This document shows, piece by piece, positions 7,786 through 17,400 of a DNA stretch of 64,000 bases (within the stretch, counting starts at the first letter, position 1; every line of letters starts with the position of its first letter). Origin of the DNA: Ruminococcus flavefaciens. Its GTDB lineage: Bacteria; Bacillota; Clostridia; Oscillospirales; Ruminococcaceae. Location: NCBI GenBank assembly GCA_015067005.1, contig SVNH01000002.1:62001-126000 (forward strand). Reading direction: 5' to 3'. A program made the translations under genes and the position numbers. A model generated the notes under the pieces. It searched no databases and had not been told where the DNA came from. It worked only from the letters and a program-made list of their open reading frames with translations.

Positions 7786-9108
7786 TCAGCTGCTCTTGCG
7801 GAAGTTCTTGTCTGTGAATATTCGCGCAAATACTATTCCAAGCGGAAGTGAAGCTACTATGAGTATTGCCTTTCCAAGCCAGAGCGAAGCCGAGGTCATA
7901 TCGTTATTGCCCAGATAATACACTGCTTTGTACATGAACATTCCGGGAACCATAATTACTATCGAAGGCACTGTAAGCGTAATACGCGGATAAACAGTCC
8001 TTTCTCTTATCAGCGAAGCCAGAAGACCTGACGAAAGTGCGCCGATAAATGCCGCCATAGGTACGGGGATACTCGTGAAGTCTATGAGTTCAAGCCTGAG
8101 AGTGTTGGCTACCATACCGATAAGTCCCGCTGTAAATGCCATTTTACGCTTGCTGTTGTAGAGGAATGAGAAGCCGTATACTCCGCAGAAGCTTGCTATC
8201 AGACGGAATGATATCTTCAGTCTGTCGTCTATTGCCTGTTCAGTGAACTCCGAGGGGTGGAAACTGAATGCATATGCGAGCATTGCTCCCGTCAGCGTTG
8301 CCATACCGATTATCAGTACAGCATATGTAATTCTTTCAAGTCCGGAACGTATATCCAGCTTTGCAAGGTCAAGACCGCCGGTTATAAGCGGAAATCCCGG
8401 TATTATGAACAGCATTGAGCATATATATCCTGCCTGATGCACCGCCGAGACATCCAGCAGCGATTCTGCCGCTTTCATCAGCAGCACGTATGTAGTACAG
8501 GCAGCCGCAACCCCTGCCGTAACATTGGCAAGAAGAGTTATATGCCGCTCTATCAGCTTCTTACGCACAAACTGTCCGACACCTGCGCCGAAAAACGCAA
8601 GTATCATTTCGACTAAACCGCCTCCGAGAAGGAATGTGAACCCGCAGCAGGCAAGTGCTGCTGCCAGCGCAAGATTTATCGCTTTATAGTTTGCCGGCAT
8701 GGACTGGAATTTATCAAGTATCGTGTGGAACTGCTCTATCGAATACCTGTCCGCACGTTCTGCAAAGCCGTCAGTAAATGCTTCAAGCTCTGTGAGCTTA
8801 TCGGTGTTGATACCTGTTGTGCTGAGTGAAAGTGCATTGGTAAATGTCTCGCCCGATTCCATACAGGTATACTCTATCGAAAGAAGCCCTATATCAGCAA
8901 CACATACGATACCGAGTGCACGGGAGATCTTGTTCATTGACGCTCTTACACGCCATGCCGCCGTTCCTACCGAAAGCATCATAAGTCCTACTCTTCCTAC
9001 AAGCAGCGACTTCTCTCTCAGAGTTGCCTCAGCAGCCGGCTGTATATTTTCAGTGTCCACCACATCATGCCACTCTATCGGCATATGCTGTTTTCTGAAT
9101 TTACTCAT
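7786..9108 (-). CDS. ThrE-family threonine/serine exporter-like protein
   Basis: This membrane protein has about ten hydrophobic segments and carries both halves of the ThrE exporter family in one chain: an N-terminal DUF1212-like part (cytoplasmic region about 20-155, then five helices) and a C-terminal DUF3815-like part of five helices. ThrE homologues export threonine and serine, but the substrate here is not proven. The correct start is 9108 because AAGGAG lies seven bases upstream; the longer frame from 9138 has no site. The promoter at 9161-9189 yields an mRNA that begins with a strong hairpin. The gene stands alone on the minus strand. Confidence 0.8.
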   Translation of the reverse strand: MSKFRKQHMPIEWHDVVDTENIQPAAEATLREKSLLVGRVGLMMLSVGTAAWRVRASMNKISRALGIVCVADIGLLSIEYTCMESGETFTNALSLSTTGINTDKLTELEAFTDGFAERADRYSIEQFHTILDKFQSMPANYKAINLALAAALACCGFTFLLGGGLVEMILAFFGAGVGQFVRKKLIERHITLLANVTAGVAAACTTYVLLMKAAESLLDVSAVHQAGYICSMLFIIPGFPLITGGLDLAKLDIRSGLERITYAVLIIGMATLTGAMLAYAFSFHPSEFTEQAIDDRLKISFRLIASFCGVYGFSFLYNSKRKMAFTAGLIGMVANTLRLELIDFTSIPVPMAAFIGALSSGLLASLIRERTVYPRITLTVPSIVIMVPGMFMYKAVYYLGNNDMTSASLWLGKAILIVASLPLGIVFARIFTDKNFRKSS

Positions 9109-9123
9109 TTTCAGGCTCCTTAT

Positions 9124-9189
9124 AAAAAATTCCGGCAAACAATTAGTTCACCGGAAGATTATTATATCACATTGTAGAAAAAATATCAA
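9124..9189 (-). promoter_or_regulatory. Promoter and 5' hairpin of the thrE-like gene
   Basis: TTGATA (9184-9189) and TATAAT (9161-9166) are 17 bp apart. Directly downstream TTCCGG (9151-9156) pairs with CCGGAA (9130-9135), followed by six T. This resembles a very early terminator or an mRNA-stabilising 5' hairpin. Confidence 0.5.
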
Positions 9190-9244
9190 GCACCGTATGC
9201 TTTTTCTCCACACTAAACAAATTACTATTGTTTCCGCGCAGAGT

Positions 9245-10534
9245 TTATGCCATTTTTCCGAAATACGCCCTCTTTAATAATATCAGATCATATCCGTTGC
9301 ACTTACCGTCACCGTTCATATCGGTATACTTGTACTGCTTTCGGGTGAGCTCAGACTTACCGAGAAGAAAGCTCTGATATGTAACAATGTCTGCGATAGT
9401 CAGTTCACCGTCGAGGTCGGCATCACCTGCTGGGTGTATGAGTTCCGCTTCAAATCCCGATTCGATCAGCACATACTTGTTATCTTCCGAATCCTCTGCT
9501 TCGATACGGTAAATGTACTCCCCTTCCGGAAGCTTGTCGAATTCAAGAAGGTAATCGAAATAAGCCGAAAGGTCATAGCTCATCGTGTACGGTGTGTCTT
9601 CACAGTATACATCAGTAGGTACGTTATCAGTTGTATAGACTCCGCCCCATACTCTCTTTATCGGAAGGTTAGAGGTAATAATTCCCTTAACATAGAAGTA
9701 GTCGCCGCACTTATGCTTTTCCGGCGGCACGGTCTGGGAAGCAATTTCCATTCCGCTCTCCGGAAGTTCTATCCTTTCAAGGTAATACATCGAACTATAA
9801 CCAGTAATGCCCTCGTACTCAACGTGCGCCCATGAGCCGTCCGCCTTCGTTACCCTGACCTCAGCTCCTGCCGGTATCTTGCCTACCAGCGAAAAGCCAA
9901 CCCCGTGACCGCTTCTCATATTGAGGTAATCGTCAACGTCAACTACTCTGTATATGCCTGCATAATCGTCAGTACAATTGCACACATCGTGAGGTATATC
10001 CGGAACATCCGCATCAGTGTATTCAAAATACGTCAGCGGATCAAAGAAGGTAACATCCGGCCAGCCGTTTATAAGCGTATCACATATGCCGAAGTGAAGA
10101 TGATTGCCGTATGAAGCGCCGGTATTTCCGACTGTTGCTATGGTCTCACCCCGTGACACATCATCACCCTCAACAACGTCGATAGTGTTCGTGTGAGCAT
10201 AGAAAGTGTAAACGCCTATATCCGCATGATGTATGACTATCATATTCCCGTAGCCGTCACGCCATTCCGCGAGGACTACCTCGCCGCCGCGCACTGCCCG
10301 AATATCAGTTCCCTGCGGTGCAGGAATGTCGATACCGTTGTGTCCGGAACCGTCCTCTTCGTTGCGTCCGGGATCAAAAGCTGTCGTGATCTCAGTGTAA
10401 TCTGACGGCAGCGGCCAGACGGCTGTAATATCCGCCGCAGACGCATTATTTGCCGATAAGCCGGGAAATCCCGGTATTATCAGCATTGCCGCTGAGATCG
10501 CGGCGATTACTGTTCCTATAAATTTTTTCACCAT
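9245..10534 (-). CDS. Dockerin-bearing M23 peptidase with SH3 domain
   Basis: This secreted zinc peptidase probably cuts peptidoglycan cross-bridges. A signal peptide covers residues 1-33. The LytM/M23 domain at about 45-170 keeps the zinc ligands His65 and Asp69 (HNGID) and His145/His147 (HLHF). A bacterial SH3 domain follows at about 190-255, then a beta-rich domain of unknown type at about 260-365. A dockerin occupies about 368-427, with GDADLDG and DMNGDGK loops. This dockerin lacks the NPKKYG insert of the cellulase type. It suggests that wall remodelling is linked to the cellulosome or to surface anchoring. GGGGA precedes the ATG. Confidence 0.92.
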   Translation of the reverse strand: MVKKFIGTVIAAISAAMLIIPGFPGLSANNASAADITAVWPLPSDYTEITTAFDPGRNEEDGSGHNGIDIPAPQGTDIRAVRGGEVVLAEWRDGYGNMIVIHHADIGVYTFYAHTNTIDVVEGDDVSRGETIATVGNTGASYGNHLHFGICDTLINGWPDVTFFDPLTYFEYTDADVPDIPHDVCNCTDDYAGIYRVVDVDDYLNMRSGHGVGFSLVGKIPAGAEVRVTKADGSWAHVEYEGITGYSSMYYLERIELPESGMEIASQTVPPEKHKCGDYFYVKGIITSNLPIKRVWGGVYTTDNVPTDVYCEDTPYTMSYDLSAYFDYLLEFDKLPEGEYIYRIEAEDSEDNKYVLIESGFEAELIHPAGDADLDGELTIADIVTYQSFLLGKSELTRKQYKYTDMNGDGKCNGYDLILLKRAYFGKMA

Positions 10535-10565
10535 AATTATCCCCTGTTTTACAAATTGTAATAAA

Positions 10566-10594
10566 ATTCTACCACATTCCAGTTAAATTGTCAA
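10566..10594 (-). promoter_or_regulatory. Sigma-A promoter of the M23-dockerin gene
   Basis: TTGACA (10589-10594) and TAGAAT (10566-10571) are separated by 17 bp on the minus strand. Confidence 0.8.
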
Positions 10595-10605
10595 CCGCTC
10601 CGGAC

Positions 10606-10634
10606 TTGACAAATCTGTGTCAAAATGCTATGAT
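10606..10634 (+). promoter_or_regulatory. Sigma-A promoter of the DUF1858 gene
   Basis: TTGACA (10606-10611) and TATGAT (10629-10634) are separated by 17 bp. This promoter diverges from the M23 promoter, with the two -35 boxes only 11 bp apart. Confidence 0.8.
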
Positions 10635-10640
10635 ATAGTC

Positions 10641-10674
10641 AGCGGGAATCCGTATCATCCGGTATGCCCCCGCT
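10641..10674 (+). promoter_or_regulatory. Leader hairpin before the DUF1858 gene
   Basis: AGCGGG (10641-10646), at the expected transcription start, pairs with CCCGCT (10669-10674). It is a short structured 5' end of unknown role. Confidence 0.3.
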
Positions 10675-10703
10675 ACTTTAAAGCTTTCAGGAGGTTTATT
10701 ACT

Positions 10704-10904
10704 ATGGCTCAGATCACAAAAGACACAAGGATCGGCGAACTTCTTCAGCTTGATACCGATGTTTCACCTATCCTTCTCAGTATAGGTATGCACTGTCTCG
10801 GCTGTCCTGCTTCTCAGATGGAGACTATCGAGGAAGCTGCTGCTGTTCACGGTGTAAATGTCGATGAACTCGTTAAGGCTCTCAACGACAAGGTAAACGG
10901 CTGA
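10704..10904 (+). CDS. DUF1858 domain protein
   Basis: This 66-residue cytoplasmic protein consists of a single DUF1858 domain. It has the expected CLGCPAS motif (two Cys in CxxC spacing), preceded by PILLSIGMH. The family is sometimes described as a hybrid-cluster-associated redox disulfide domain, and its exact role is unknown. The start at 10704 is fixed by AGGAGG eight bases upstream; the longer frame from 10617 includes the promoter. A hybrid cluster protein gene is not in the window. Confidence 0.85.
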   Translation: MAQITKDTRIGELLQLDTDVSPILLSIGMHCLGCPASQMETIEEAAAVHGVNVDELVKALNDKVNG

Positions 10905-10939
10905 TAATCCACTTCATCCGAAATAAGTTACAGCAAAGA

Positions 10940-10971
10940 AAATGCACGTTCCGCTCTGGAACGTGCATTTT
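10940..10971. terminator. Bidirectional terminator
   Basis: A perfect 13-bp inverted repeat with a 5-base loop is flanked by A/T tracts. It lies between the converging DUF1858 and U32-like genes. Confidence 0.9.
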
Positions 10972-10987
10972 ATGTATATAGTTGAAT

Positions 10988-12436
10988 TTACGCCATATCA
11001 CGGTAGATAGAGCCGTCCTCGATGCTCTGGAGGACACCTGCACAAAGCTTCTTCCACTGCTCGACCTCAGCCTCATCGTAGGAGATGACCTTCTTAGCCC
11101 AGTTGCTGCAATGAGTGCAGGCATTTGGTGCGGTCTGACCTTCTTCGAGGATGTCGTTTACGCAGAGGGACTTAGCGCAGTTGTTGTTATTGATGAAATG
11201 CTCAAGGAAGCCGTCAAGCTTCTTGTTGTCAACATAGAGCTTAGGAAGGTGCATGGTTCTTCCGTAAGCCATCATAGCCTCCGGCTTGAGAAATTCCATC
11301 CATCTCATCTTAGGAGCGCCGATCGGAGGGCCGCCAACCGGCATACCTGCCGGAGGAGCTGTGATACCGTGTGCCTTTCCCCATTCCTCAGCTTCGCCCG
11401 GTCTTGGAGGTCTGCCTTCCATTACCCACGGAGGAGGACCGCCTGCCGGCATTCCCATTGAAGGTCCGCCTGCTCCTACCGGAGGAGCTCCTGCCGGCGA
11501 AGGCTGTACATTTTCCTTATCCGGACGTGTTGCGATAGTCTTAGCCTGCGGCCAGTTTACGATGTCAAGGAGATTTCCGTCGTATGATTCTTCCATGTAG
11601 CCCTTAACTACTCTGTGGAGGAAATCGGTAGTTCTTGTTCTGTCGATAAGCTTGATAGAGAAGTGCTTGTTGCCGGTCTCCTCAGCAAGCTCGCGGTAGT
11701 AGTGAACATCCTCAGGACGGATGAATTCAGCTGTAAGTATAGCAGCCGGATTTGTTACCTTCTTATATGCACAGTTTACGAGTGAATAGTCCATAGAGAA
11801 CTTCTCAGGATCTGAGTGACCTACGAATGAACCGTGTGCAAGACGGAAAGGACATTCTCTGAGGCAGAGATTGTTAGCTATAACGCGGAGATGAAGGTCG
11901 GTATCCTTATACTGAGTAAGAAGATTTCTGAGAACATCAAATTTTCTGTTGAAGCCGTGATCGAGAGTGATCTCGTCAACGCCCCAGTTACGCCAGTATT
12001 CGATATGCTGGATAGTAGTAGGATATGCATAGAGACCAAGAGTTACGAAAGCGTCCTTGAACTCTCTCTTAACGTATTTTACGAGGATAGGCGAATTGAG
12101 CGTATAAGCCTTGATACCCATATCATAGAGAGTATGGATGAATTCCCTGATCTTCTTTCCGACAAACGGATCTATCTCGTTCTGGTCCATAGAAAGCGGA
12201 TTTATGAGATAATTGAATGTAATATCACGCTTCTGACATTCCTTAACGTAGTCGCTGAGTTCATCAAATGTGAAATCAGGGATGATAGAAGCGGTACGTC
12301 CGCCCGGAAGTCCATCGTGCTTTAGTTTACCGAAAAAGCTTGTGATAGCGTGTTTCTTGTCGTACTGATCGACAAAATCAAATAGCTTGTAATCAAAATT
12401 ACAGCCAAGGTCAAATGAGATCGAATCTGTATTCAT
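10988..12436 (-). CDS. U32-like TIM-barrel protein with Pro/Gly/Met-rich insert
   Basis: Residues 1-300 read as a peptidase-U32-like alpha/beta barrel, with the characteristic NLCLRECPF segment (Cys191, Cys195) and Cys222. In related UbiU/UbiV/U32 proteins such cysteines hold an iron-sulfur cluster. A second cysteine group (Cys420, 425, 440, 443, 465) lies at the C-terminus. Between them, residues 311-377 form a low-complexity insert made mainly of Pro, Gly, Ala and Met (APPVGAGGP, PAGGPPP). The reaction is unknown; U32 relatives act as hydroxylases or proteases in nucleotide, quinone or peptide metabolism. It is a single gene with its own promoter. Family assignment is moderate. Confidence 0.6.
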   Translation of the reverse strand: MNTDSISFDLGCNFDYKLFDFVDQYDKKHAITSFFGKLKHDGLPGGRTASIIPDFTFDELSDYVKECQKRDITFNYLINPLSMDQNEIDPFVGKKIREFIHTLYDMGIKAYTLNSPILVKYVKREFKDAFVTLGLYAYPTTIQHIEYWRNWGVDEITLDHGFNRKFDVLRNLLTQYKDTDLHLRVIANNLCLRECPFRLAHGSFVGHSDPEKFSMDYSLVNCAYKKVTNPAAILTAEFIRPEDVHYYRELAEETGNKHFSIKLIDRTRTTDFLHRVVKGYMEESYDGNLLDIVNWPQAKTIATRPDKENVQPSPAGAPPVGAGGPSMGMPAGGPPPWVMEGRPPRPGEAEEWGKAHGITAPPAGMPVGGPPIGAPKMRWMEFLKPEAMMAYGRTMHLPKLYVDNKKLDGFLEHFINNNNCAKSLCVNDILEEGQTAPNACTHCSNWAKKVISYDEAEVEQWKKLCAGVLQSIEDGSIYRDMA

Positions 12437-12482
12437 GATTTTGACAACTCCTTAATAAATTAAAACTATTCAAAGTAATTTA

Positions 12483-12511
12483 ATGATAACATTATCCGGA
12501 AAAAATGTCAA
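12483..12511 (-). promoter_or_regulatory. Sigma-A promoter of the U32-like gene
   Basis: TTGACA (12506-12511) and TATCAT (12483-12488) are separated by 17 bp on the minus strand. Confidence 0.75.
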
Positions 12512-12622
12512 TGTGTCGAATAAACGTATTACCGTTACACGCTTGTAATATTTTTGTTAATGTATACAATTAGTTATATATTATGCCGTGATCATGTAAT
12601 TCAGATTCATTATTTTATCCGC

Positions 12623-13816
12623 TCAGAAATCAAGCTTGCCTATAAGGTCGTAAACGTCGTTCATCAGGTACATCCTTGCAAAGCGTCTGTGAGGCTTCAT
12701 CATTTCCTCAGTTACCGTTTCATTGTCCACAGCCGGTGCAAGTACAAGCTTTAGATAGGCGATACCCCTTATGAACTCGACACGCTTATGGCGTATTTCT
12801 TCGCTGCATGGGAAATATTCGGAAATAAAGGTCCGGAAAAGCGATTCGCGCATATCATCCGAAAAGCCTGTTCCATCGTACCAGCTTCCGTTAAGTGTAA
12901 GCATTGAGGTATCTTCCTCGTTCATGCAGTAGGTTATGTAAATATCGGCAAGATCAAAAACAGGATGCCCCACACGGACATTTGCAAAATCCACAAAGAA
13001 CGGAGAGCCGTATTTCAGCATTATTCCCTCAGTGTCGAAATCACCGTAAAGGAAGGTATTCTTATCCGGTATAGTTGCAAGAAGATCATACATCATGTTA
13101 TAGTCTTCTTCGGAAAAATACTTCTTTGATTTCTCAAGCGCATACTGCAATTCCCTTTTGGCATCCGGCAAATCAGCGCCTTCCATTTCGGTGCAGTGTA
13201 CATCCTTCATAAATCCGGCGAAAACACGGGTATAGTAGCTTATCTTATCGGGATTGAGATATAGTGCAGCTGCAAGCATATGTGCATCCGAAAGCTCGTA
13301 AAGCTGACCGCAGCCCTCCTCAGTATATACTATCTCATAGGCAATTTCTGTCGGTATGCCGTTTATAAACGCTGAACGCGCGATAATATTCTCATTATCA
13401 ATATCATCAATGGTATTCTTCTTCAGATTGACCTTCAGCCAGAAATATTCGTCAACTCTGTAAAGCTTTATCGAATCGCTGCTTGCCTCAAGTTTAAGCC
13501 CCTTCAGCGACAGAGTACGCGGCTTGCGGCGTATCTCGAACATATCCCCCGAACCGCCTGCCATGAACAGTTCGTATAAGTTGTTAGATACGTTTATGAC
13601 ATTGATTTTCTCATCTTCCGAGCTCCTGAATCTAAGCAGAGTTCTGATGCCTTCGGTAGATATATACTCAACTCTGTACATATCAAATACCAGCGGGAGC
13701 CCGATATTATCATCGCATATCTCTCTTACACTTTTTTCGATCCTGTCTGAATGTGCAGAATCCAAACTTCCTTTAAGGTAAATTGTCAACTTGTGATTAG
13801 CTGTTGAAAAATCCAT
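12623..13816 (-). CDS. STAS domain fused to APH-like kinase
   Basis: Residues 1-100 form a STAS domain of the anti-sigma-factor-antagonist kind. Ser53/Thr54 in EYISTEG sit where such proteins are phosphorylated. Residues about 105-395 form an aminoglycoside-phosphotransferase-like kinase: Lys128 in the N-lobe, catalytic loop YGDFDTEG with Asp259, and metal-binding Asp276 in VDFANVRVGHPVFDLAD. The usual Asn of the catalytic loop is replaced by Gly264, so activity may be altered. ATG at 13816 has GAGG seven bases upstream and is preferred over 13834. The fusion suggests a kinase tied to a partner-switching or stress pathway. No anti-sigma gene is adjacent. Confidence 0.75.
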   Translation of the reverse strand: MDFSTANHKLTIYLKGSLDSAHSDRIEKSVREICDDNIGLPLVFDMYRVEYISTEGIRTLLRFRSSEDEKINVINVSNNLYELFMAGGSGDMFEIRRKPRTLSLKGLKLEASSDSIKLYRVDEYFWLKVNLKKNTIDDIDNENIIARSAFINGIPTEIAYEIVYTEEGCGQLYELSDAHMLAAALYLNPDKISYYTRVFAGFMKDVHCTEMEGADLPDAKRELQYALEKSKKYFSEEDYNMMYDLLATIPDKNTFLYGDFDTEGIMLKYGSPFFVDFANVRVGHPVFDLADIYITYCMNEEDTSMLTLNGSWYDGTGFSDDMRESLFRTFISEYFPCSEEIRHKRVEFIRGIAYLKLVLAPAVDNETVTEEMMKPHRRFARMYLMNDVYDLIGKLDF

Positions 13817-13925
13817 CCAAATTCCTCTTTTCACACGATATATCCGGCGAGCGATCCGGAAATCGCCATATTATGATAATAAATTACTGACAGTTGTATC
13901 TTTCTCATAATATACAACTAACTCT

Positions 13926-14153
13926 TCACTGTCCGCTTTGCCGGACCGGAATGTTAATGATTACCAACACCTCTTGTATTTTGCTGCTTTTATAATACTG
14001 TTGGTTGAATAATTTTTTAGTAAAACTATACTCCTTCGATCTTCTCAAAGGAGCGGTATGAATATAAAGTGGCAGACTATCAGCTGATGTATTTGCTGCA
14101 AACAGCTTTGAGAGGGTATTACCGCAAAGCTGAACATACTGATTTGATTGCAT
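13926..14153 (-). CDS. Uncertain small ORF
   Basis: A 75-codon frame starts 9 bases after GGAAAG. The product has no recognised domain and no signal sequence. It lies in a 600-bp stretch otherwise free of genes, so it may be a remnant or a chance frame. The same stretch holds an inverted repeat (14103-14110 with 14125-14132) and the direct repeat listed next. Confidence 0.2.
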   Translation of the reverse strand: MQSNQYVQLCGNTLSKLFAANTSADSLPLYIHTAPLRRSKEYSFTKKLFNQQYYKSSKIQEVLVIINIPVRQSGQ

Positions 14154-14173
14154 ACGAGGGTTCTTTCCGTATA

Positions 14174-14288
14174 TTATAGCATATTATTACAAAAATAGCA
14201 AGATGCGCGGAGAAATTTCTGCGTATTTTTTTGCTTACGCCGCGAAAAAGCCAGCGGGGGCTCCCCGCTTATAGCATATTATTACAAA
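14174..14288. repeat. 20-bp direct repeat enclosing a hairpin
   Basis: The same 20 bases occur at 14174-14193 and 14269-14288, beginning TTATAGCATATT. The 75 bp between them contain a GC-rich hairpin, AGCGGGG with CCCCGCT, ending at 14268, right at the second copy. This could be a footprint of an inserted element or a local duplication. Confidence 0.6.
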
Positions 14289-14383
14289 GAATCATGATGA
14301 TCGGAGAAGAATATAGCGTAAATTTATCTCATTGAAAATACGCTCCTGCTGTACAAATTTCCATTGCATAATGCTTTTCCCTA

Positions 14384-14412
14384 TTGCAAAATAATGCCGA
14401 ATATGGTAAAAT
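14384..14412 (+). promoter_or_regulatory. Sigma-A promoter of the TIR-RyR operon
   Basis: TTGCAA (14384-14389) and TAAAAT (14407-14412) are separated by 17 bp, about 50 bp upstream of the TIR gene start. Confidence 0.65.
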
Positions 14413-14465
14413 ATAAGTTGCTGAGCATAACTCAGTATAACTTCAATTATGAAATGGGTGGAACA

Positions 14466-17400
14466 ATGAGCGATTATAAGTATAAAGCTTTTATAAGCTA
14501 CCGTCATCTGGAACCTGATATGCAGGCAGCAGAAAAACTCCAGAAACTGCTTGAATCATACAAACCGCCGAAGAATCTCGGCAAAGAAAAGGGAAGCTGG
14601 CGTATCTTCCGCGATGTTTCCGAACTCCAGACAAGCTCCGATCTGAGTGAGGACATCCGCAACGCGATCGAGAATTCAGAATACCTGATAGTGATTTGCT
14701 CCCCTAAATATACCGAATCAAAATGGTGTATGCAGGAACTCGTGCGTTTCCGCGAGCTCCATGGCAATACAAATCAGAACATCATCACTCTTCTCGTTGC
14801 CGGAGAGCCTAAGGAAGCTTTTCCGGAGCTTCTGCAATACAACGAAGTCACTACGACCGATGAGAACGGTCAGGAGGTCAAGGTAAAGGTCGAGGTAGAG
14901 CCTCTTGCTGCGAATATCAAGGCTGATACGCTGAAAGAGTCCATGAAGAAGCTCAACACCGAATACCTGCGAATAGCTGCGCCACTTATCGGCTGCGATT
15001 TCAACGACCTCTACCAGCGTGAGAAAAAACGTGAAGCCCGCCGCAGGATGCAGGTCTTTGGTCTTGTTTCGGGAGTCCTTTCCGTTATAACCGTTATCAG
15101 TCTTGTTTCCGCTGTCACTATCAATAAGAAAAACAGCGAGATCAAGAACAAGAACGAACAGATCGAGGCTAAAAATGAGCAGATCGAAAAGAAAAACAAG
15201 GACCTCCTCATAGAGAATGCAGGTCACCTTGCTGCCGAATCTGAAAAATACTACGGCGAGAGCGATCTCATCCCCGCTATTCAGAAGGCTGTTGCCGCTC
15301 TACCTCAGAAAGGCGAGGACAAACCGGCTATCCCTGAGGCTGAGTACGCTCTTTCACGCGAGCTCGGAATGTTCAGATGCGAGCAGATAATACCGCGTCT
15401 TGCACTTAAACACGATTCCGCTGTTGAAAATATCTCCTTCATGGGCGGCGGTAAGTCGATCGTATCTACTGACGCTACCGGTGTTTACTTCTGGGATCCG
15501 GAAACAGGAAAGCTAATAAAAAAGATCGCTCCGTCTGATCCTGAATTCGCTTCCAAAAAGGAAAGCTCCAACCGTATTGACGCTTATTTCGATATTAACA
15601 CCGATAAGACCGGCACTGTCATGAAAAATGTAAGTGCTCCGGGAAGCGTTTCATATGAGATAAACCCTGTCCTCGGCAAGGTCTACAAAACCTATGTACA
15701 CAACCTCACAGACGATGAACCGGGTACAGGCGGCGACGTTTATATCTGCAATTCCGACCGTACCGTATGGCGTCTCGACGGCGCTACCGGTGAAGTAAAA
15801 TGGTGCGCTGAAGCTTCTGAGAAAGCGTATTCCTATGTCAGCATAGCTGAAGACGATGAACACATCCTGCGCGTATATCACGAAGCAAATACAATGCCCG
15901 ACGGCACGCCTATCGCCGGCAAAAGGATCCTCCTCGAAGTCATCGACCGCGAAACAGGCAGTATCAGCATCACTGCCGATCTCTCAGTTCTCGGCGCTAC
16001 CGCATATGATTTCGAGATCAACAACGAGATACAGTGCGTCAAGAACGATAAGCTCTATATTTACAACAGCCAGGATAACCGCATAAACGTCTACACTCTC
16101 AATGACGGCACTGCTGAATCCGAAAAGAGCATCGAAAGCGGTTCCGAAGACGGAAACCTCCTCACAAACGGCAGCCTCTGCTTCATTGATGATGATGCAC
16201 TCGTTTCATTCAACTCCAGCAAATCTCTCAACAGCATTACTTCACTCAGACGCTTCGACAGTGATGTCGCTGAAGAAAAATGGAGAACAGAAGTGCAGCT
16301 GAAGATAAACTCTGATGCCAAAAAATTCCTCTTTAAGAATGAAAATACCAGTGCAGGCTGTGATATCCTTGCGATCGTTACAAACATTGATATTGTGCTT
16401 ATCAACTATGATACCGGCAATATTATCAGGACTATCACTCTTGACAGTCATATCGTTGACACTTCATTCACAAGAACAGGTCTTATTATGATAACTGTCG
16501 AGGACGGTATCGAGTACACGCTCAACGTCGCATCATATACCGCCAGCGATAACCAGAATTCAGCTTACCGTACACAGAATTTCAATATGGGATTCAATCT
16601 TTGCAGTTACAGCAGAAACAAGTACGTTACAGCAGGAAGCTATTCAAGCACAGCATACATTCAGTATACTGCCGAGAATCCGTCTTACACTAAGCTCAAA
16701 GCCGATGATTTCGACCACAAGTACAATATCATCAGTACATCTCCGGACGGCACCTACGCACTCGTCAGTGCCACATGGTATGAGAACAATAAGTATAACG
16801 AGAACAGCCTGTTAAAAAACAATTATTACTTCTATAACACTGATAAGGATGAGATCACTGCGATAAGCTCTCTTGCAGACCTATCAATATCCGATGCTGT
16901 ATTCGTGGACAACAGCTCAGTCATCGCAGCTGTGTTCAATCCTAAGGGTGCAGCAGAGAAAAAGCTTGTCGTTTTAAAACCAGGCTCAGATGTATGCGAG
17001 GAAATTGCTGATCCGCCTGAGTTCGATTCAAACCATATCAAGCTGTTTGCAGCCGGCAGCGGTGTAGTTTATATCCCGAAGGATAAAAGAAGTGCAGCAT
17101 ATGTAGGTCTTGACAAGACTGTCAAGCTGTCTACCATTGATAAGGATGATTTCTACATTCTGGACGAATATACAGAGTACCGCAGCGGAAAGGCTGCTGT
17201 ACTCCTTCAAGAGCACTCATCAGGAAAGCTCATCGTAGAAGTACGTGATCCTGTCAACGGTAAAAATACCGATCTCGCACTTGAATGTCATCCGGATGCA
17301 GGTCTTAACATTTACAGACTCTTCTGGCAGAACGACAATACTGTCGGAGTATTCTTCAGCGACCGCACTGTCAAGCTTTATAACGCTCAGACCGGCGAAC

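Noticed and set aside
13926-14153. Real gene between the STAS-APH and TIR genes
   Set aside because: Kept only as a low-confidence entry; the ribosome site is weak and the product has no recognisable features.
14364-14465. N-terminal extension of the TIR protein
   Set aside because: It includes the promoter boxes and has no ribosome site; GGGTGG before 14466 and the start of the TIR fold support the shorter form.
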